64,000 nt of DNA from Mesorhizobium sp. M8A.F.Ca.ET.218.01.1.1 (GTDB taxonomy: Bacteria; Pseudomonadota; Alphaproteobacteria; Rhizobiales; Rhizobiaceae), in contig NZ_SRUZ01000003.1 of the NCBI RefSeq assembly GCF_004791165.1, positions 62,001-126,000 on the forward strand. Direction: 5' to 3'. The position numbers were made by a program, and so were the translations under genes. Numbering within the stretch: position 1 is the first letter of the stretch; each line of letters starts with the position of its first letter. Below are positions 25,338-34,744 of this stretch, piece by piece. The notes below the pieces were generated by a model. It saw only the letters and a list, made by a program, of their open reading frames with translations. It did no database searches and was not told where the DNA came from.

Positions 25338-26993
25338 TCAACGGTGGCCGTACTGGCTGACGAGTTCGGGGTCGCGGACGAGGCCGTCGAGCCATGTCGG
25401 GTCGAGCTTCGGCACCGAGGAGAACAGCAGCTTGGAATAGGGGTGGGTGGCTGACTTGACTTTGTCGGGCGTGATCTGCTCCACCCGCTCGCCATTGTAC
25501 ATGACCATGATCTCGTCGCAGATGGCCTCGACGACCGAAAGGTCATGGCTGATGAAGATGTAGGAGAGCCCCAGCTCGCGCTGCAGCTCCTTGAGTAGCT
25601 CGATCACCGCGGCCGCCACCACCGTATCGAGCGCCGAGGTGATTTCATCGCAGATGATCAGCTTGGGGTCGGCCGCCAGCGCGCGCGCGAAGTTGACGCG
25701 TTGCTTCTGGCCGCCGGAGAGTTCGGATGGATGGCGGTAGCGCAGCGTCTTGGGCAGGCGCACCATGTCGAGCAGTTCGTCGACGCGCTTCGACCGCGTC
25801 TGCCTGTCGAGGCCATGATAGAAGGCCAGCGGCCGGGCGATGATGTCTTCCACCGGCTTGGCCGGATTGAGCGCGGTATCGGCGTACTGGAACACGATCT
25901 GCATCTCGCGCAGCTGGTCCTGGCTGCGTTTGCCCGCCGCGCGCTGCAATTCCTCGCCGTTGAAGACGATCTCTCCGGCGGCCGCCGGATGGATGCCGGC
26001 GATCACCCGCGCCAGCGTCGATTTTCCGCAGCCGGATTCGCCGATGATGCCGAGATTGCGCCCCTTCTCCACGACCAGGCTGACGGAATCGACAGCTCGG
26101 ATGAGGGGCAGTCCGTCATCCCGAACCGCCCCGTAGCCGGCGGTAACATTGTCGATGCGCAGCAACTGGTTGGCCGTGGCATCCGCGTCCGCATGCGCCT
26201 GCCGCGGCTTCGGTTCAAACGCTGCCAGCAGCTCGCGCGTGTAAGGGTGCTTGGCGGATGAAAGGATTTGAGCTGTGGTGCCGGTCTCCTGCACTTCGCC
26301 GCCCTTAAGCACCACGATGCTGTCGGCGATCTGGGCGACGACAGCGAGGTCGTGGGACACATAAACGCCTGCGATCCCGCCCGCCTTCATCACCGACTTG
26401 AAGGCCTTCAGCACGTCGATCTGCGTGGTGACGTCGAGCGCCGTCGTCGGCTCGTCGAAGATCATCAGCTTGGGGTCCCCGATGAGCGCCATGGCCGCGG
26501 CCAGCCGCTGCAGTTGTCCGCCCGAAACCTGGTGCGGATAACGGGCGCCGATCCCTTCGGGGTCCGGCAGCGATAAGGCCCTGAACAGCTCGACGGCACG
26601 CTTGCGTGCCTGCTCGGGCGGCATCAATTTGTGGATGCGCGTGACCTCGATCACCTGCTCCATGATCGTGGACGAGGGGTTGAAGGACGCGGCGGCACTT
26701 TGCGGAACATAGGCGATGTCGGTGCCGCGTAGTTTGGCGCGCTCCTTTTCGGAAAGCGCCGCCATGTTCTTGCCGTTCACGTTGATCTCGCCGCCGGTGA
26801 TCCGGCAGCCTGGCCGTGCATGCCCCATGAGCGAGAGCGCCACTGTCGTCTTGCCGGAGCCGCTCTCACCGATCAGGGCGACGATCTCGCCGTCGGCTAT
26901 ATCGAGGCTGACGCCCTTGATGATTTCGACAATCCGCCCGGCATCGGTCGTCGCCTCAATCTTTAGGTTCCTGACCTCGACGAGATTGGTCAT
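25338..26993 (-). CDS. ABC transporter ATPase, fused DppD-DppF type
   Basis: 551 residues with two complete ATPase domains. Domain 1: Walker A GESGSGKTTV, signature VSGGQLQRLA, Walker B KLMIFDEPTTALD. Domain 2: GESGCGKSTLARV, LSGGQKQRVN, KLIICDEITSALD. Fusions of this kind energise peptide/nickel/opine-type (family 5 binding protein) importers. The start overlaps the permease stop by four bases. It completes a full importer with the three upstream genes. Confidence 0.95.
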   Translation of the reverse strand: MTNLVEVRNLKIEATTDAGRIVEIIKGVSLDIADGEIVALIGESGSGKTTVALSLMGHARPGCRITGGEINVNGKNMAALSEKERAKLRGTDIAYVPQSAAASFNPSSTIMEQVIEVTRIHKLMPPEQARKRAVELFRALSLPDPEGIGARYPHQVSGGQLQRLAAAMALIGDPKLMIFDEPTTALDVTTQIDVLKAFKSVMKAGGIAGVYVSHDLAVVAQIADSIVVLKGGEVQETGTTAQILSSAKHPYTRELLAAFEPKPRQAHADADATANQLLRIDNVTAGYGAVRDDGLPLIRAVDSVSLVVEKGRNLGIIGESGCGKSTLARVIAGIHPAAAGEIVFNGEELQRAAGKRSQDQLREMQIVFQYADTALNPAKPVEDIIARPLAFYHGLDRQTRSKRVDELLDMVRLPKTLRYRHPSELSGGQKQRVNFARALAADPKLIICDEITSALDTVVAAAVIELLKELQRELGLSYIFISHDLSVVEAICDEIMVMYNGERVEQITPDKVKSATHPYSKLLFSSVPKLDPTWLDGLVRDPELVSQYGHR

Positions 26994-27841
26994 GCGTCCC
27001 TGTCCCTGATCTTCTTCGGCAAATTGTCGATCAGCAGGTTGACGCTGATGGTGAGGCTGGCGATCGCCAGCGAGGGCACGATGACGGCGGGAGCCGCGAA
27101 AGGCAGGCCGCCGATATTCTCGCGCACCAGCGCGCCCCAGTCGGCGAGCGGCGGCTGCAGCCCAAGCCCGAGGAAGGATAGGCCGGAGAGCAAGAGCACG
27201 ATGAAGACGAAGCGCAAGCCGAAGTCGGCCAACACCGGGCGGATGATGTTGGGAAGGATCTCGGAGCCTATGAGATAGATGGTGCTCTCGCCTCGCACGC
27301 GGGCGACGGTCATGAAGTCCATCGTGTTGATGTTGACCGCGAGCGCCCGCGCGAAGCGGTATGCGCCCGGGATGTAGATGACGGCGAGCGTCAGGATCAG
27401 CACCGGGATCGACGAGCCGACCGCGGCGACGACCACGAGGCCGAACAGCTTGCTGGGGATGGAGTTCATCGCATCCAGGAAGCGGCTGAGGCAGGCGTCA
27501 AACCAGCCACCGGTGACGGCCGCGATCATGCCGAGCACGACGCCCGAAAAGCAGGCGATGGAGACGGCGGCGAGCGATATGCCGACGGTATAGCGCGCGC
27601 CCATCAGCACCCGCGAGAGCATGTCGCGCCCCAGATAGTCCGAGCCGAGCCACAGCCCCTGGCGCATCGGCCCGAAATAGTCGTCGTCGACGATGTCGCC
27701 GATCGAATGGGGGATGATGTAGGGCGCGAAGATGGCGATCAGCGTCCACGCCAGGATGACCAGCGCGGCGACGACGCCCACGAGGTTGTAGCTGCGGCCC
27801 AGGAACGACCGTTGGGAAGCTGCCACGCGCGCCACCATCAT
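26990..27841 (-). CDS. ABC transporter permease, DppC type
   Basis: 283 residues. N-terminal TM (LVGVVAALVILAWTLIAIFA), then LWLGSDYLGRDMLSRVLMGA, a hallmark of DppC-like permeases, and the EAA-type loop around VARVRGESTIYLIGSEILPN. About six membrane spans. The ATG at 27841 overlaps the upstream permease stop; upstream in-frame extension lies in another gene. Confidence 0.95.
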   Translation of the reverse strand: MMVARVAASQRSFLGRSYNLVGVVAALVILAWTLIAIFAPYIIPHSIGDIVDDDYFGPMRQGLWLGSDYLGRDMLSRVLMGARYTVGISLAAVSIACFSGVVLGMIAAVTGGWFDACLSRFLDAMNSIPSKLFGLVVVAAVGSSIPVLILTLAVIYIPGAYRFARALAVNINTMDFMTVARVRGESTIYLIGSEILPNIIRPVLADFGLRFVFIVLLLSGLSFLGLGLQPPLADWGALVRENIGGLPFAAPAVIVPSLAIASLTISVNLLIDNLPKKIRDRDA

Positions 27842-28788
27842 CTGAGTCTCGGGTTGGACATGATGGCGACGATGTCGGCGGCGGTGATGAGCAGCAGATA
27901 GCCAAGGCAGAAGATCATCGCGCAACTCTGGATCAGCGGCAGGTCGCGGGTTGCGACCGCGTCGACCATCAGCTTGGCGATGCCGGGATAGTTGAAGATG
28001 GTCTCGACGATGATGACGCCGCCGACCAAGTAGGACAGCGAGAGCGCGATCGCATTGACGATGGGGCCGAGGGCGTTGGGCAGCGCGTGCTTCAGCACCA
28101 TGCGGCTGCGCGATGCGCCCTTGAGAAGCGCCATCTCGACATAGGGCGTGGAGAGCGTTTCCATCACCGCGGCGCGGGTCATGCGGATCATCTGTGCGGA
28201 GATGACGAAGGTGAGGGTAATCACCGGCATCGCATAGATGCGCACGAGGTCGGTCAGCGAATGCGCCTCGTTGACCGAGGACAGGGCCGGCAGCCATTTG
28301 AGATAAACGGCGAACAGCAGCACCGCCAGCGTCGCGACCATGAATTCCGGCACGGAGATGACGCCGATCGAAAGGATGGTAACGGTGCGGTCGTAAATAG
28401 AGCCTCGCAGCATCGCGGCGGTGATGCCGAGCGTCAGGGCCAGCGGCACCGAGAGCAGCGTGGTGATGCCGGCAAGCTCCATCGTGTTGACGAAGCGCCC
28501 GCCGATCAGCTTCGCGACCGGCATCTCGTTGGCATAGGAGGTGCCGAGGTCGCCATGCAGCAGGCCGAAAAGCCAGAGCAGGAAGCGCAGGATCGCCGGA
28601 TCGTTGAGATGCATGGCCTCGCGCAGGCCAGCGACCGCCTCGGGCGTAGCCGCCTGGCCGAGCAGAATCGACGCGGTGTCGCCAGGCAGCATGCTAGTGG
28701 CGAAAAACACGGCGAACAGGACGATCAGCAGAGTGACGACCGCGACCGCCAGCCGCTTCAGCACGAGGTTGAAAACCCCAGACTTCAT
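27838..28788 (-). CDS. ABC transporter permease, DppB type
   Basis: 316 residues. MKSGVFNLVLKRLAVAVVTL starts the first membrane span; FFATSMLPGDTASILLG and LHGDLGTSYAN are typical DppB phrases; the cytoplasmic loop YVEMALLKGASRSRMVLKHA precedes LPNALGP. Start chosen at 28788, which gives the family N-terminus; the longer frame reads into the intergenic region. It lies 86 bp after the binding-protein gene. Confidence 0.95.
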   Translation of the reverse strand: MKSGVFNLVLKRLAVAVVTLLIVLFAVFFATSMLPGDTASILLGQAATPEAVAGLREAMHLNDPAILRFLLWLFGLLHGDLGTSYANEMPVAKLIGGRFVNTMELAGITTLLSVPLALTLGITAAMLRGSIYDRTVTILSIGVISVPEFMVATLAVLLFAVYLKWLPALSSVNEAHSLTDLVRIYAMPVITLTFVISAQMIRMTRAAVMETLSTPYVEMALLKGASRSRMVLKHALPNALGPIVNAIALSLSYLVGGVIIVETIFNYPGIAKLMVDAVATRDLPLIQSCAMIFCLGYLLLITAADIVAIMSNPRLR

Positions 28789-28874
28789 GGAAGCGCTCCC
28801 TGCGGTTGCATTCGGTCGAACAATCTTGCGCAATGCAGTGCCGGGGCCGGCCGACCGTCCCCGGCAGGCGCCTC

Positions 28875-30485
28875 TCAGGCTTCGAGCCAGAGATATTCCG
28901 CCATTGCGTAGCCCATCATGCCACCAAGCGGGTTCGCCTCCAAACCCTTCACCTTGCTGGAGAGGGCGTCGACGTTTGAAATGTAAGCCGGGATGATGGT
29001 GCCGGCCTCTTCGGAGACCATGGTCTGCATCTGGCCGTAGATTTCCTTGCGCTTGGTTTGGTCGAGCGAGCCGCGCGCCTCGACAAGGAGCTTGTCGAAC
29101 TTCTCGGACTTGTACTGGCTTTCGTTCCACGGCGCGCTCGAAGCGTAGAGGAGCGAGAACAGGATGTCCGGCGTCGGGCGCGGATTGATGTTGCCGAAAT
29201 GGATCGGCGCCTTGAGCCAGTAGTTGTCCCAGTACCCGTCGGAAGGCACGCGCTGGACATCGAGCTTCATCCCGATATCGGCGCCGGCCGCCTGGATGAT
29301 CACAGCCATGTCGATTGACGAGGTCGCTGCGTCGGAAGCGATCACCGGGATGGACTGGCCGAGCAGGCCAGACTTCTGGAAGTGGAACTTTGCCTTGTCC
29401 GGGTCGAAAGCCTTCGGCTTGAGGTCGGCATTGTGGAAGATGTTCGCCGGCGAGACGGGCTGGTCGTTGCCGATTTCGCCGAGACCGCGCAATGCCGATT
29501 TGACGATCTGTTCGCGGTTGACGAGATACTTCATGCCGGCCACGAAATCGGCCTTGTTGCCCGGGTCCATGTCGAGCCGGATGTTGAGGTCGGTGTAGTT
29601 GCCCGAGGTCGTCTTCGATAATTCGAAACCCTGCTGGCCTCCAATGAGCTTCATCGCGCGCGGATTGATGGAAGCGGCAAAGTTGATGTCGCCGGAGAGC
29701 AGGGCGTTGACGCGGGCGCTGTCGTCGCTGATGGCGATGAACTCGAAGGAGTCGAGATAGGGCTTGCCCGACTTCCAGTAATTCTTGTTCTTGGTGACCA
29801 CCGAACGTACGCCAGGCTCGAACGTTTGCAGCACGAAGGCCCCGGTGCCGTTGCCCTTTGAGAAATCCGTGGTGCCATTCGCGACGATCATGAAGTGATG
29901 CAGCGCCAGGATCGTCGGAAGGTCGGCATTCGGATCGGCCAACGTGATTTCCACGGTGGACTTGTCGACCGCTTTGAAGCCGGTCATCTGCGCGGCGATC
30001 TTGGCGACCTTGGAGCCGACCGCCGGATCGAGATGGCGCTTCATCGAGAAGACCACGTCGTCGGCCGTGAGGTCCTTGCCGTCGTGGAAGGTCACGCCCT
30101 TGCGCAGCTTGACGGTCCAGGTCTTGGCGTCCTTGGTGTCGAAGCTTTCGGCCAGCTCCATTTGCGTGGCGCCATCCTTGTCGAGGAAGGTCAGGCGGTT
30201 ATAGAGCGAGCAACAGCGGACATAGTCGGTCGAGAGAGATGCCTTCGCCGGATCGAGCGTGTCGGCTGTCGAGGACGACCAGCCGGCCGCCTTGAAAGTT
30301 CCGCCGGAGACAGGCGCGGCGGCGACGGCCTGTGTCGCGCGGCCAAGCACCACGCTGCCCGCGGCAACCGCGGCGCCGCCGGCCAGCAGCATCTTGAGAA
30401 GTTCTCGGCGGCTGGCGCCTCGCCGGATGGCGCTTTCGACCATGGCATCGTCTGCGCAGGTCCAGTTGGTGATCTTGTCGGTCAT
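28875..30485 (-). CDS. Family 5 solute-binding protein, Tat-exported
   Basis: 536 residues. The N-terminus has a twin-arginine signal (GASRRELLKMLLAGGAAVAA) after a 35-residue leader. The mature part has DTLDPAKASLSTDYVR, WTVKLRKGVTFHDGKDLTAD and YLVNREQIVKSALRG, the usual SBP_bac_5 landmarks of peptide, opine and oligosaccharide binding proteins. A 60-bp gap separates it from the HAD gene. The ligand is unknown; the surrounding amino-acid catabolic genes favour an amino-acid derivative or opine. Confidence 0.93.
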   Translation of the reverse strand: MTDKITNWTCADDAMVESAIRRGASRRELLKMLLAGGAAVAAGSVVLGRATQAVAAAPVSGGTFKAAGWSSSTADTLDPAKASLSTDYVRCCSLYNRLTFLDKDGATQMELAESFDTKDAKTWTVKLRKGVTFHDGKDLTADDVVFSMKRHLDPAVGSKVAKIAAQMTGFKAVDKSTVEITLADPNADLPTILALHHFMIVANGTTDFSKGNGTGAFVLQTFEPGVRSVVTKNKNYWKSGKPYLDSFEFIAISDDSARVNALLSGDINFAASINPRAMKLIGGQQGFELSKTTSGNYTDLNIRLDMDPGNKADFVAGMKYLVNREQIVKSALRGLGEIGNDQPVSPANIFHNADLKPKAFDPDKAKFHFQKSGLLGQSIPVIASDAATSSIDMAVIIQAAGADIGMKLDVQRVPSDGYWDNYWLKAPIHFGNINPRPTPDILFSLLYASSAPWNESQYKSEKFDKLLVEARGSLDQTKRKEIYGQMQTMVSEEAGTIIPAYISNVDALSSKVKGLEANPLGGMMGYAMAEYLWLEA

Positions 30486-30548
30486 GTCATTCCCCTTTCT
30501 GTTGGTTTCGTCCGGATGCTCGTCTTGGCGCGCGCTTTCCGGCATGGC

Positions 30549-31271
30549 TCAGGTTCGTTCCTTCAGGCTTTCCCGCACGGCCGCCGCCAGGGCTGCCATC
30601 GAGGTGAAGTGGTAGTCCGGCTTAGTAAAGCGCTCGGGCTCGATCGTGCCGCCATAGCCCTTCTGGGCGTGCCGGCGTTCGATCCAGCAATTGGTCATGC
30701 CAAGCGCCCGGGATATGCCGATGTCGTGGTACTGGCTTTGCGCGACGTGCAGGATGTCGTCCCTGCCGTCGCCGAGCGAGGCCACGAAATCGAACACCTT
30801 CTGGAAGAAGGCCGGGTCCGGTTTCTCCGTGCCGGTGTCGTCGGCCGTGAAAGCGGCGAAAAAGGGCAATCCGAGCTGCTTTTCGAAATAATCGAGCGCC
30901 CAGCGCCGGGCATTGGTCATCGCGATCAGCTTGTGCGATTTCGCAAGGTCGGCCAATGCCGCAGCGCTATCGGGAAAGCCTTGCCAGACGCTGGCAGAAT
31001 CCCGCAGACGGATGCCGTATTTTTCCTCGACCGGCAGGTCGAGCTGCGGCGCGATGACCCTGTAGACACGCACGAGATCGTCGGGAAACAGGCCTGCATC
31101 GGGCATATAGCGGGCCTGCCGGTAAAGCGCCAACGCCTCTTCGCCATCGATCGAAACACCGGACTCGGCGGCAATGCCAGCCAGGCAGGCCGTTATGCCA
31201 CCTTCGAAGTCGATCAGCGTGCCGACCACGTCGAAGGTCATGTATTTGAATTGGCTAAAGCCCCTGGCCAA
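30549..31271 (-). CDS. HAD-superfamily haloacid dehalogenase-like hydrolase 1
   Basis: 240 residues from a TTG with GGAGA eight bases upstream (MARGFSQFKYMTFDVVGTLI); an ATG ten codons later is the alternative. HAD motif I FDVVGTLIDFE, motif II IAMTNAR, motif III region EKPDPAFFQKVFD and a final HVAQSQYHDIGIS. It belongs to the type II dehalogenase-like branch. A second such gene lies at 34059-34727. Both stand beside flavoprotein or aminotransferase genes, where they more likely act on phosphorylated or organic-acid intermediates than on halogen compounds (inference). Confidence 0.88.
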   Translation of the reverse strand: MARGFSQFKYMTFDVVGTLIDFEGGITACLAGIAAESGVSIDGEEALALYRQARYMPDAGLFPDDLVRVYRVIAPQLDLPVEEKYGIRLRDSASVWQGFPDSAAALADLAKSHKLIAMTNARRWALDYFEKQLGLPFFAAFTADDTGTEKPDPAFFQKVFDFVASLGDGRDDILHVAQSQYHDIGISRALGMTNCWIERRHAQKGYGGTIEPERFTKPDYHFTSMAALAAAVRESLKERT

Positions 31272-31509
31272 AACTGGCTCTCCTTTTTTGCGCGGCCGAA
31301 ATACATGTGCTGAACACAACAAAATTCCGTGCTGTCCCGGGCGTGGGCCTGTTTTGAGTGCCCGCAAATCTGGGCTTTCTGGCCTTGTCTTAACTGTAGT
31401 CTGGCACTTCCCCCGCGCTGGATTCGCCGAAAAGGCGCGGGACTGCGGCACAAAATTGCGAAATCGTCCGCCCCGGCGATATTTCGAGATGCGAAGAAAT
31501 CGCCGCCTT

Positions 31510-32883
31510 TCATGCCATGGCCTGGCGGACATCTGGATCGGCCAGCGTTTGGTCGAGCGTTCGGCGCGTGCGCTCGATGATCGCATCGATATCGCTGTCC
31601 GTGCAGCAGAGCGGCGGTGCGTAGCCCAGAACCCCATGCGCAAAGGCACGGATGATCAGGCCGTTGTCCCACGCCCTGTCGAAGACCCGCCGCGCCGGCA
31701 TCGCCGAGGCGGGAAGCGGTGTCTTCTTCTGCTTGTCGGTCACCAGTTCGACCGCCGCAAGCATGCCGCGACCGCGCACGTCGCCGACCAGCGGATGATC
31801 GCCCAGTTCCGCTAATCCCGCCATCAGGCGGGCGCCGGCCTTGATGCCGTTCTCCAGCAGGCCGTTCTCATAGAGCTTCAACACTTCGAGCGCGACGGCG
31901 GCGCTGACGGGATGGGCGGAATAGGTGTAGCCATGGCCGACCGCCGAATTGCCGGCGCCATCGGCGATGACGTCGTAGACATGATCGGCCATAAACACGG
32001 CGCCCATCGGAACGTAGCCCGAGGTCAGACCCTTCGCCGTCGTCATGAAGTCGGGAACGATGTCCTCCTCGGTACAGGCGAACAGGGGGCCTGTGCGGCC
32101 GAATCCGGTGATTACCTCGTCGGCGATGAAAAGGATGCCGTACGACCGGCAGAGTTCCTGTATCGCCTTGATCCAGCCTTTCGGCGGGACGATGACGCCG
32201 CCCGAGCCCTGGATCGGCTCGGCGTAGAAGGCGGCGACCCGCTCCGGCCCGATCGCCTCGACCATGGTCTTCAGCGCGGCAAGCGAGGCGGCGATGATCG
32301 TGCTGCCATCTTCGCCAACCGGGTTGCGGTAGGGATAGGGCGAGGGAATCTTGTGCTGCCATTCGAAGGGAATGCCGAAACCGGCGTGAAAGGCGGGCAG
32401 CGCGGTCAGGCCGGCGCCAACCACCGACGACCCGTGATAGCCCTGCTCGATCGAAATAAACTGGTCGCGCTGCGGCTCGCCCTTGGCGTTCCAGTAGTAG
32501 CGGACGAAACGGATCGTGCTGTCTACAGCGTCCGATCCGCCGAGCGTGAAATAGACGTGATTGAGATCTCCGGGCGCGCGCTCCGCCAGTTCCGAAGCAA
32601 GCCGGATGGCCGGCTCCGAGCCCAGATCGAAATAGGCGGTGGCGTAGGGAAGCTCGCGCATCTGCCGGGCCGCGGCCTCGACAATGCTGTCATGGCCGTA
32701 GCCTGCGTTGACACACCATAATCCAGCGAAACCGTCCACGAGTTGCTTGCCGGACACATCGGTCACGGTCGCACCCTTCGCCGATTTCAGCACGCGCACG
32801 CCGAGCGCTTCATGGCCGCGATAGGAGGAGACCGGATGAATGAGATGGGCGCGGTCGAGTTCGATCAGGGAATTGGCGAGCAT
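31510..32883 (-). CDS. Class III aminotransferase (omega-amino acid type)
   Basis: 457 residues, PLP fold type I. Cofactor landmarks: GGSDAVDSTIRFVRYYW, the HG of QGYHGSS, Asp in ILFIADEVITGFGRTG and Lys in TTAKGLTSGYVPMGA. Such enzymes transaminate omega-amines (GABA, beta-alanine, putrescine) with pyruvate or 2-oxoglutarate. GGAGG precedes the ATG. The GNAT gene lies 15 bp upstream, so the two are co-transcribed. A downstream 238-bp gap holds the HAD promoter and a CCCGCGC...GCGCGGG dyad. Confidence 0.93.
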   Translation of the reverse strand: MLANSLIELDRAHLIHPVSSYRGHEALGVRVLKSAKGATVTDVSGKQLVDGFAGLWCVNAGYGHDSIVEAAARQMRELPYATAYFDLGSEPAIRLASELAERAPGDLNHVYFTLGGSDAVDSTIRFVRYYWNAKGEPQRDQFISIEQGYHGSSVVGAGLTALPAFHAGFGIPFEWQHKIPSPYPYRNPVGEDGSTIIAASLAALKTMVEAIGPERVAAFYAEPIQGSGGVIVPPKGWIKAIQELCRSYGILFIADEVITGFGRTGPLFACTEEDIVPDFMTTAKGLTSGYVPMGAVFMADHVYDVIADGAGNSAVGHGYTYSAHPVSAAVALEVLKLYENGLLENGIKAGARLMAGLAELGDHPLVGDVRGRGMLAAVELVTDKQKKTPLPASAMPARRVFDRAWDNGLIIRAFAHGVLGYAPPLCCTDSDIDAIIERTRRTLDQTLADPDVRQAMA

Positions 32884-32898
32884 TCTTATCCTCCGGCT

Positions 32899-33738
32899 TT
32901 AGCCGAGCGCTTGGTTGGCGAGTGCGTAAACTTTTGGCCGGGCCTGTACCGCACCCCTGTTGGACGGGCGGTCCATGGTCACGCCGCCGCCGACATGGAC
33001 GAGGCCGATTCCCGTGAGCCAATTGGCGATGCCGGTCCTGCTGTCGGTATCCACGCGCAGGAAGGCACCGGCACGCGATGCGGCCAAGAAGGCGACCAGG
33101 GCCTTGGCATCCTCGACACTTCCAGCGATGACCGGGCCGATCACCTCGCCGCGTCCGAATGGGCGGATCGCGGCATAGGCCTCGATGACGCCGTTGCGGC
33201 GGATGACCGCGAATTGACCGCGCTCGGCCAGCGCATCGATCAGAGCTTCACGATCCGCGCCGTAGGCCTCGCGGTCCATCGCCTTGATTTCCGACAGGTC
33301 GACGGTGGCCGCGGCCTCCACTTCGTCGGGAGCGCTAAGCGCCGCTACCTGGCCCTGATGTTGCTGGATCGTGCCAGAGGGCACGAAGCCCAGCTTCTCA
33401 TAGAGGGGCATGCCGTCCCGCGTCGCCACAAGCCGCAACGGACGGTCCTCGGCAAGCGCGAGGGCCTCGTTCATCAGTCGGCGCCCGAGCCCCTTGCCCC
33501 GCATAGTCCTGTCGACGATCACCATGTTGATCATGGCGCAATCAGCCCCATAGGGCGTCACCAGGATGGTTCCGGTGACCTGACCATGGCCGCCAAGCGC
33601 AACCACGCCGCTCGAGAGCTCTAGCGCCATCTGCCAGTCCTGCGGGCGATGCGGCCAATTTTCTTGACGCGAAAGCGCCACAGCGCCCTCGATATGGTCC
33701 GGTCCAAACGCATGGATTTCGATCTGGTCCTGCTGCAT
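32899..33738 (-). CDS. GNAT acetyltransferase with YitH-type C-terminal domain, copy 1
   Basis: 279 residues. N-terminal GNAT fold includes MINMVIVDRTMRGKGLGRRL, the acetyl-CoA pyrophosphate loop, and LRLVATRDGMPLYEKLGF. The C-terminal half (AYAAIRPFGRGEVIGPVIAG; GAFLRVDTDS) matches the second domain of YitH-like proteins. A paralogue with the same phrases is at 42847-43746. First gene of the aminotransferase operon; AAGGA upstream of the ATG. Confidence 0.85.
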   Translation of the reverse strand: MQQDQIEIHAFGPDHIEGAVALSRQENWPHRPQDWQMALELSSGVVALGGHGQVTGTILVTPYGADCAMINMVIVDRTMRGKGLGRRLMNEALALAEDRPLRLVATRDGMPLYEKLGFVPSGTIQQHQGQVAALSAPDEVEAAATVDLSEIKAMDREAYGADREALIDALAERGQFAVIRRNGVIEAYAAIRPFGRGEVIGPVIAGSVEDAKALVAFLAASRAGAFLRVDTDSRTGIANWLTGIGLVHVGGGVTMDRPSNRGAVQARPKVYALANQALG

Positions 33739-34058
33739 GAGGCATCCTTCCGTCTGTCCATAAGTCTTGACCATCGGCGCGCCGCAGATCGTCTGAAGGC
33801 ACCGGTTTCGGCGGTATCTTTCGCCGTAGCGCGAGTGGTGCGCCGCATCTTGTGCTGGCGCCGTCCGCGGCGGACGCGTTTGAGGTCGAAGAAGCACGCC
33901 TGTTGGCCATCAGGATGCTACAGCATGCCAAACCAGCGGCCGGATACGGAACTTTCTGCTTTCGGGAAGGCTATTTCGGTCAGGTGGCTCGTCGCCTGCC
34001 GTCCTATGATGATGAATACACCCCAACGCGGATGTGCTTCCACCGGAGATCGACGGAC
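33739..34058. other. Divergent promoter region between GNAT and HAD genes
   Basis: 320 bp between minus- and plus-strand operons. It contains ATAAGTCTTGACCAT (33760-33774 region), which shows the T-N11-A spacing and left arm of the LysR-like boxes at 16486 and 17412 but not the right arm. The plus-strand frame of the HAD gene remains open through part of the gap without convincing protein features. Confidence 0.4.
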
Positions 34059-34727
34059 ATGGCTTCTTTCAGGCCCAAATACATCACCTTCGACTGCTAT
34101 GGCACGTTGACCTTTTTCCAGATGGCGGAAGCGGCGCGCGATCTCTACGGCAGCAGGCTCGACGAACCACCCATGCAGGCGTTCATCAAGGACTTCGCGG
34201 CCTATCGGCTCGACGAGATCCTGGGTGACTGGAAGCCTTATGCCGAGGTCGTTTACAATGCGCTCGACCGCGCCTGCAAGCGCAACGGTGTCGCGTTCAA
34301 CCCCGACGACGCCAAAATGGTCTACGAGCGTGTCCCGACCTGGGGACCGCATGCAGATGTTCCGGCGGGCCTGGCGAAGGTTGCCAAGGAAATTCCGCTG
34401 GTTATCCTCTCCAACGCCATGAACGCGCAGATCATTTCCAATGTCGAGAAGCTCGGCGCGCCCTTCCATGCTGTCTATACGGCCGAGCAGGCGCAGGCCT
34501 ACAAGCCCCGCTTCAAGGCCTTCGAGTACATGCTCGACATGTTGGGCTGCGGCCCGGACGATATCCTTCACTGCTCGTCCTCGTTCCGCTACGACCTGAT
34601 GTCGGCGCACGATCTCGGTATCAAGAACAAGGTCTGGGTCAACCGCGGCCACGAACCAGCCAACCCCTATTACGGCTATGTCGAAATATCGGATATTTCG
34701 GGTCTTCCAGGCGTGGTCGGTCTCTAA
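34059..34727 (+). CDS. HAD type II dehalogenase-like hydrolase 2
   Basis: 222 residues. MASFRPKYITFDCYGTLTFF carries motif I (Asp nucleophile), VILSNAMNAQII motif II, the lysine of AYKPRFKAFEYML motif III, and HCSSSFRYDLMSAHDLGIKN the final acidic motif, all in type II L-2-haloacid dehalogenase order. The ATG at 34059 is preceded by GGAG. The FAD gene begins 17 bp downstream, so they form an operon. Confidence 0.9.
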   Translation: MASFRPKYITFDCYGTLTFFQMAEAARDLYGSRLDEPPMQAFIKDFAAYRLDEILGDWKPYAEVVYNALDRACKRNGVAFNPDDAKMVYERVPTWGPHADVPAGLAKVAKEIPLVILSNAMNAQIISNVEKLGAPFHAVYTAEQAQAYKPRFKAFEYMLDMLGCGPDDILHCSSSFRYDLMSAHDLGIKNKVWVNRGHEPANPYYGYVEISDISGLPGVVGL

Positions 34728-34744
34728 AAACAGGCGGATTGCCG

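Noticed and set aside
31400..31445. CCCGCGC...GCGCGGG dyad as terminator of the aminotransferase gene
   Set aside because: No T-run follows on the minus strand; 7-bp stems of pure GC are expected by chance in this DNA.
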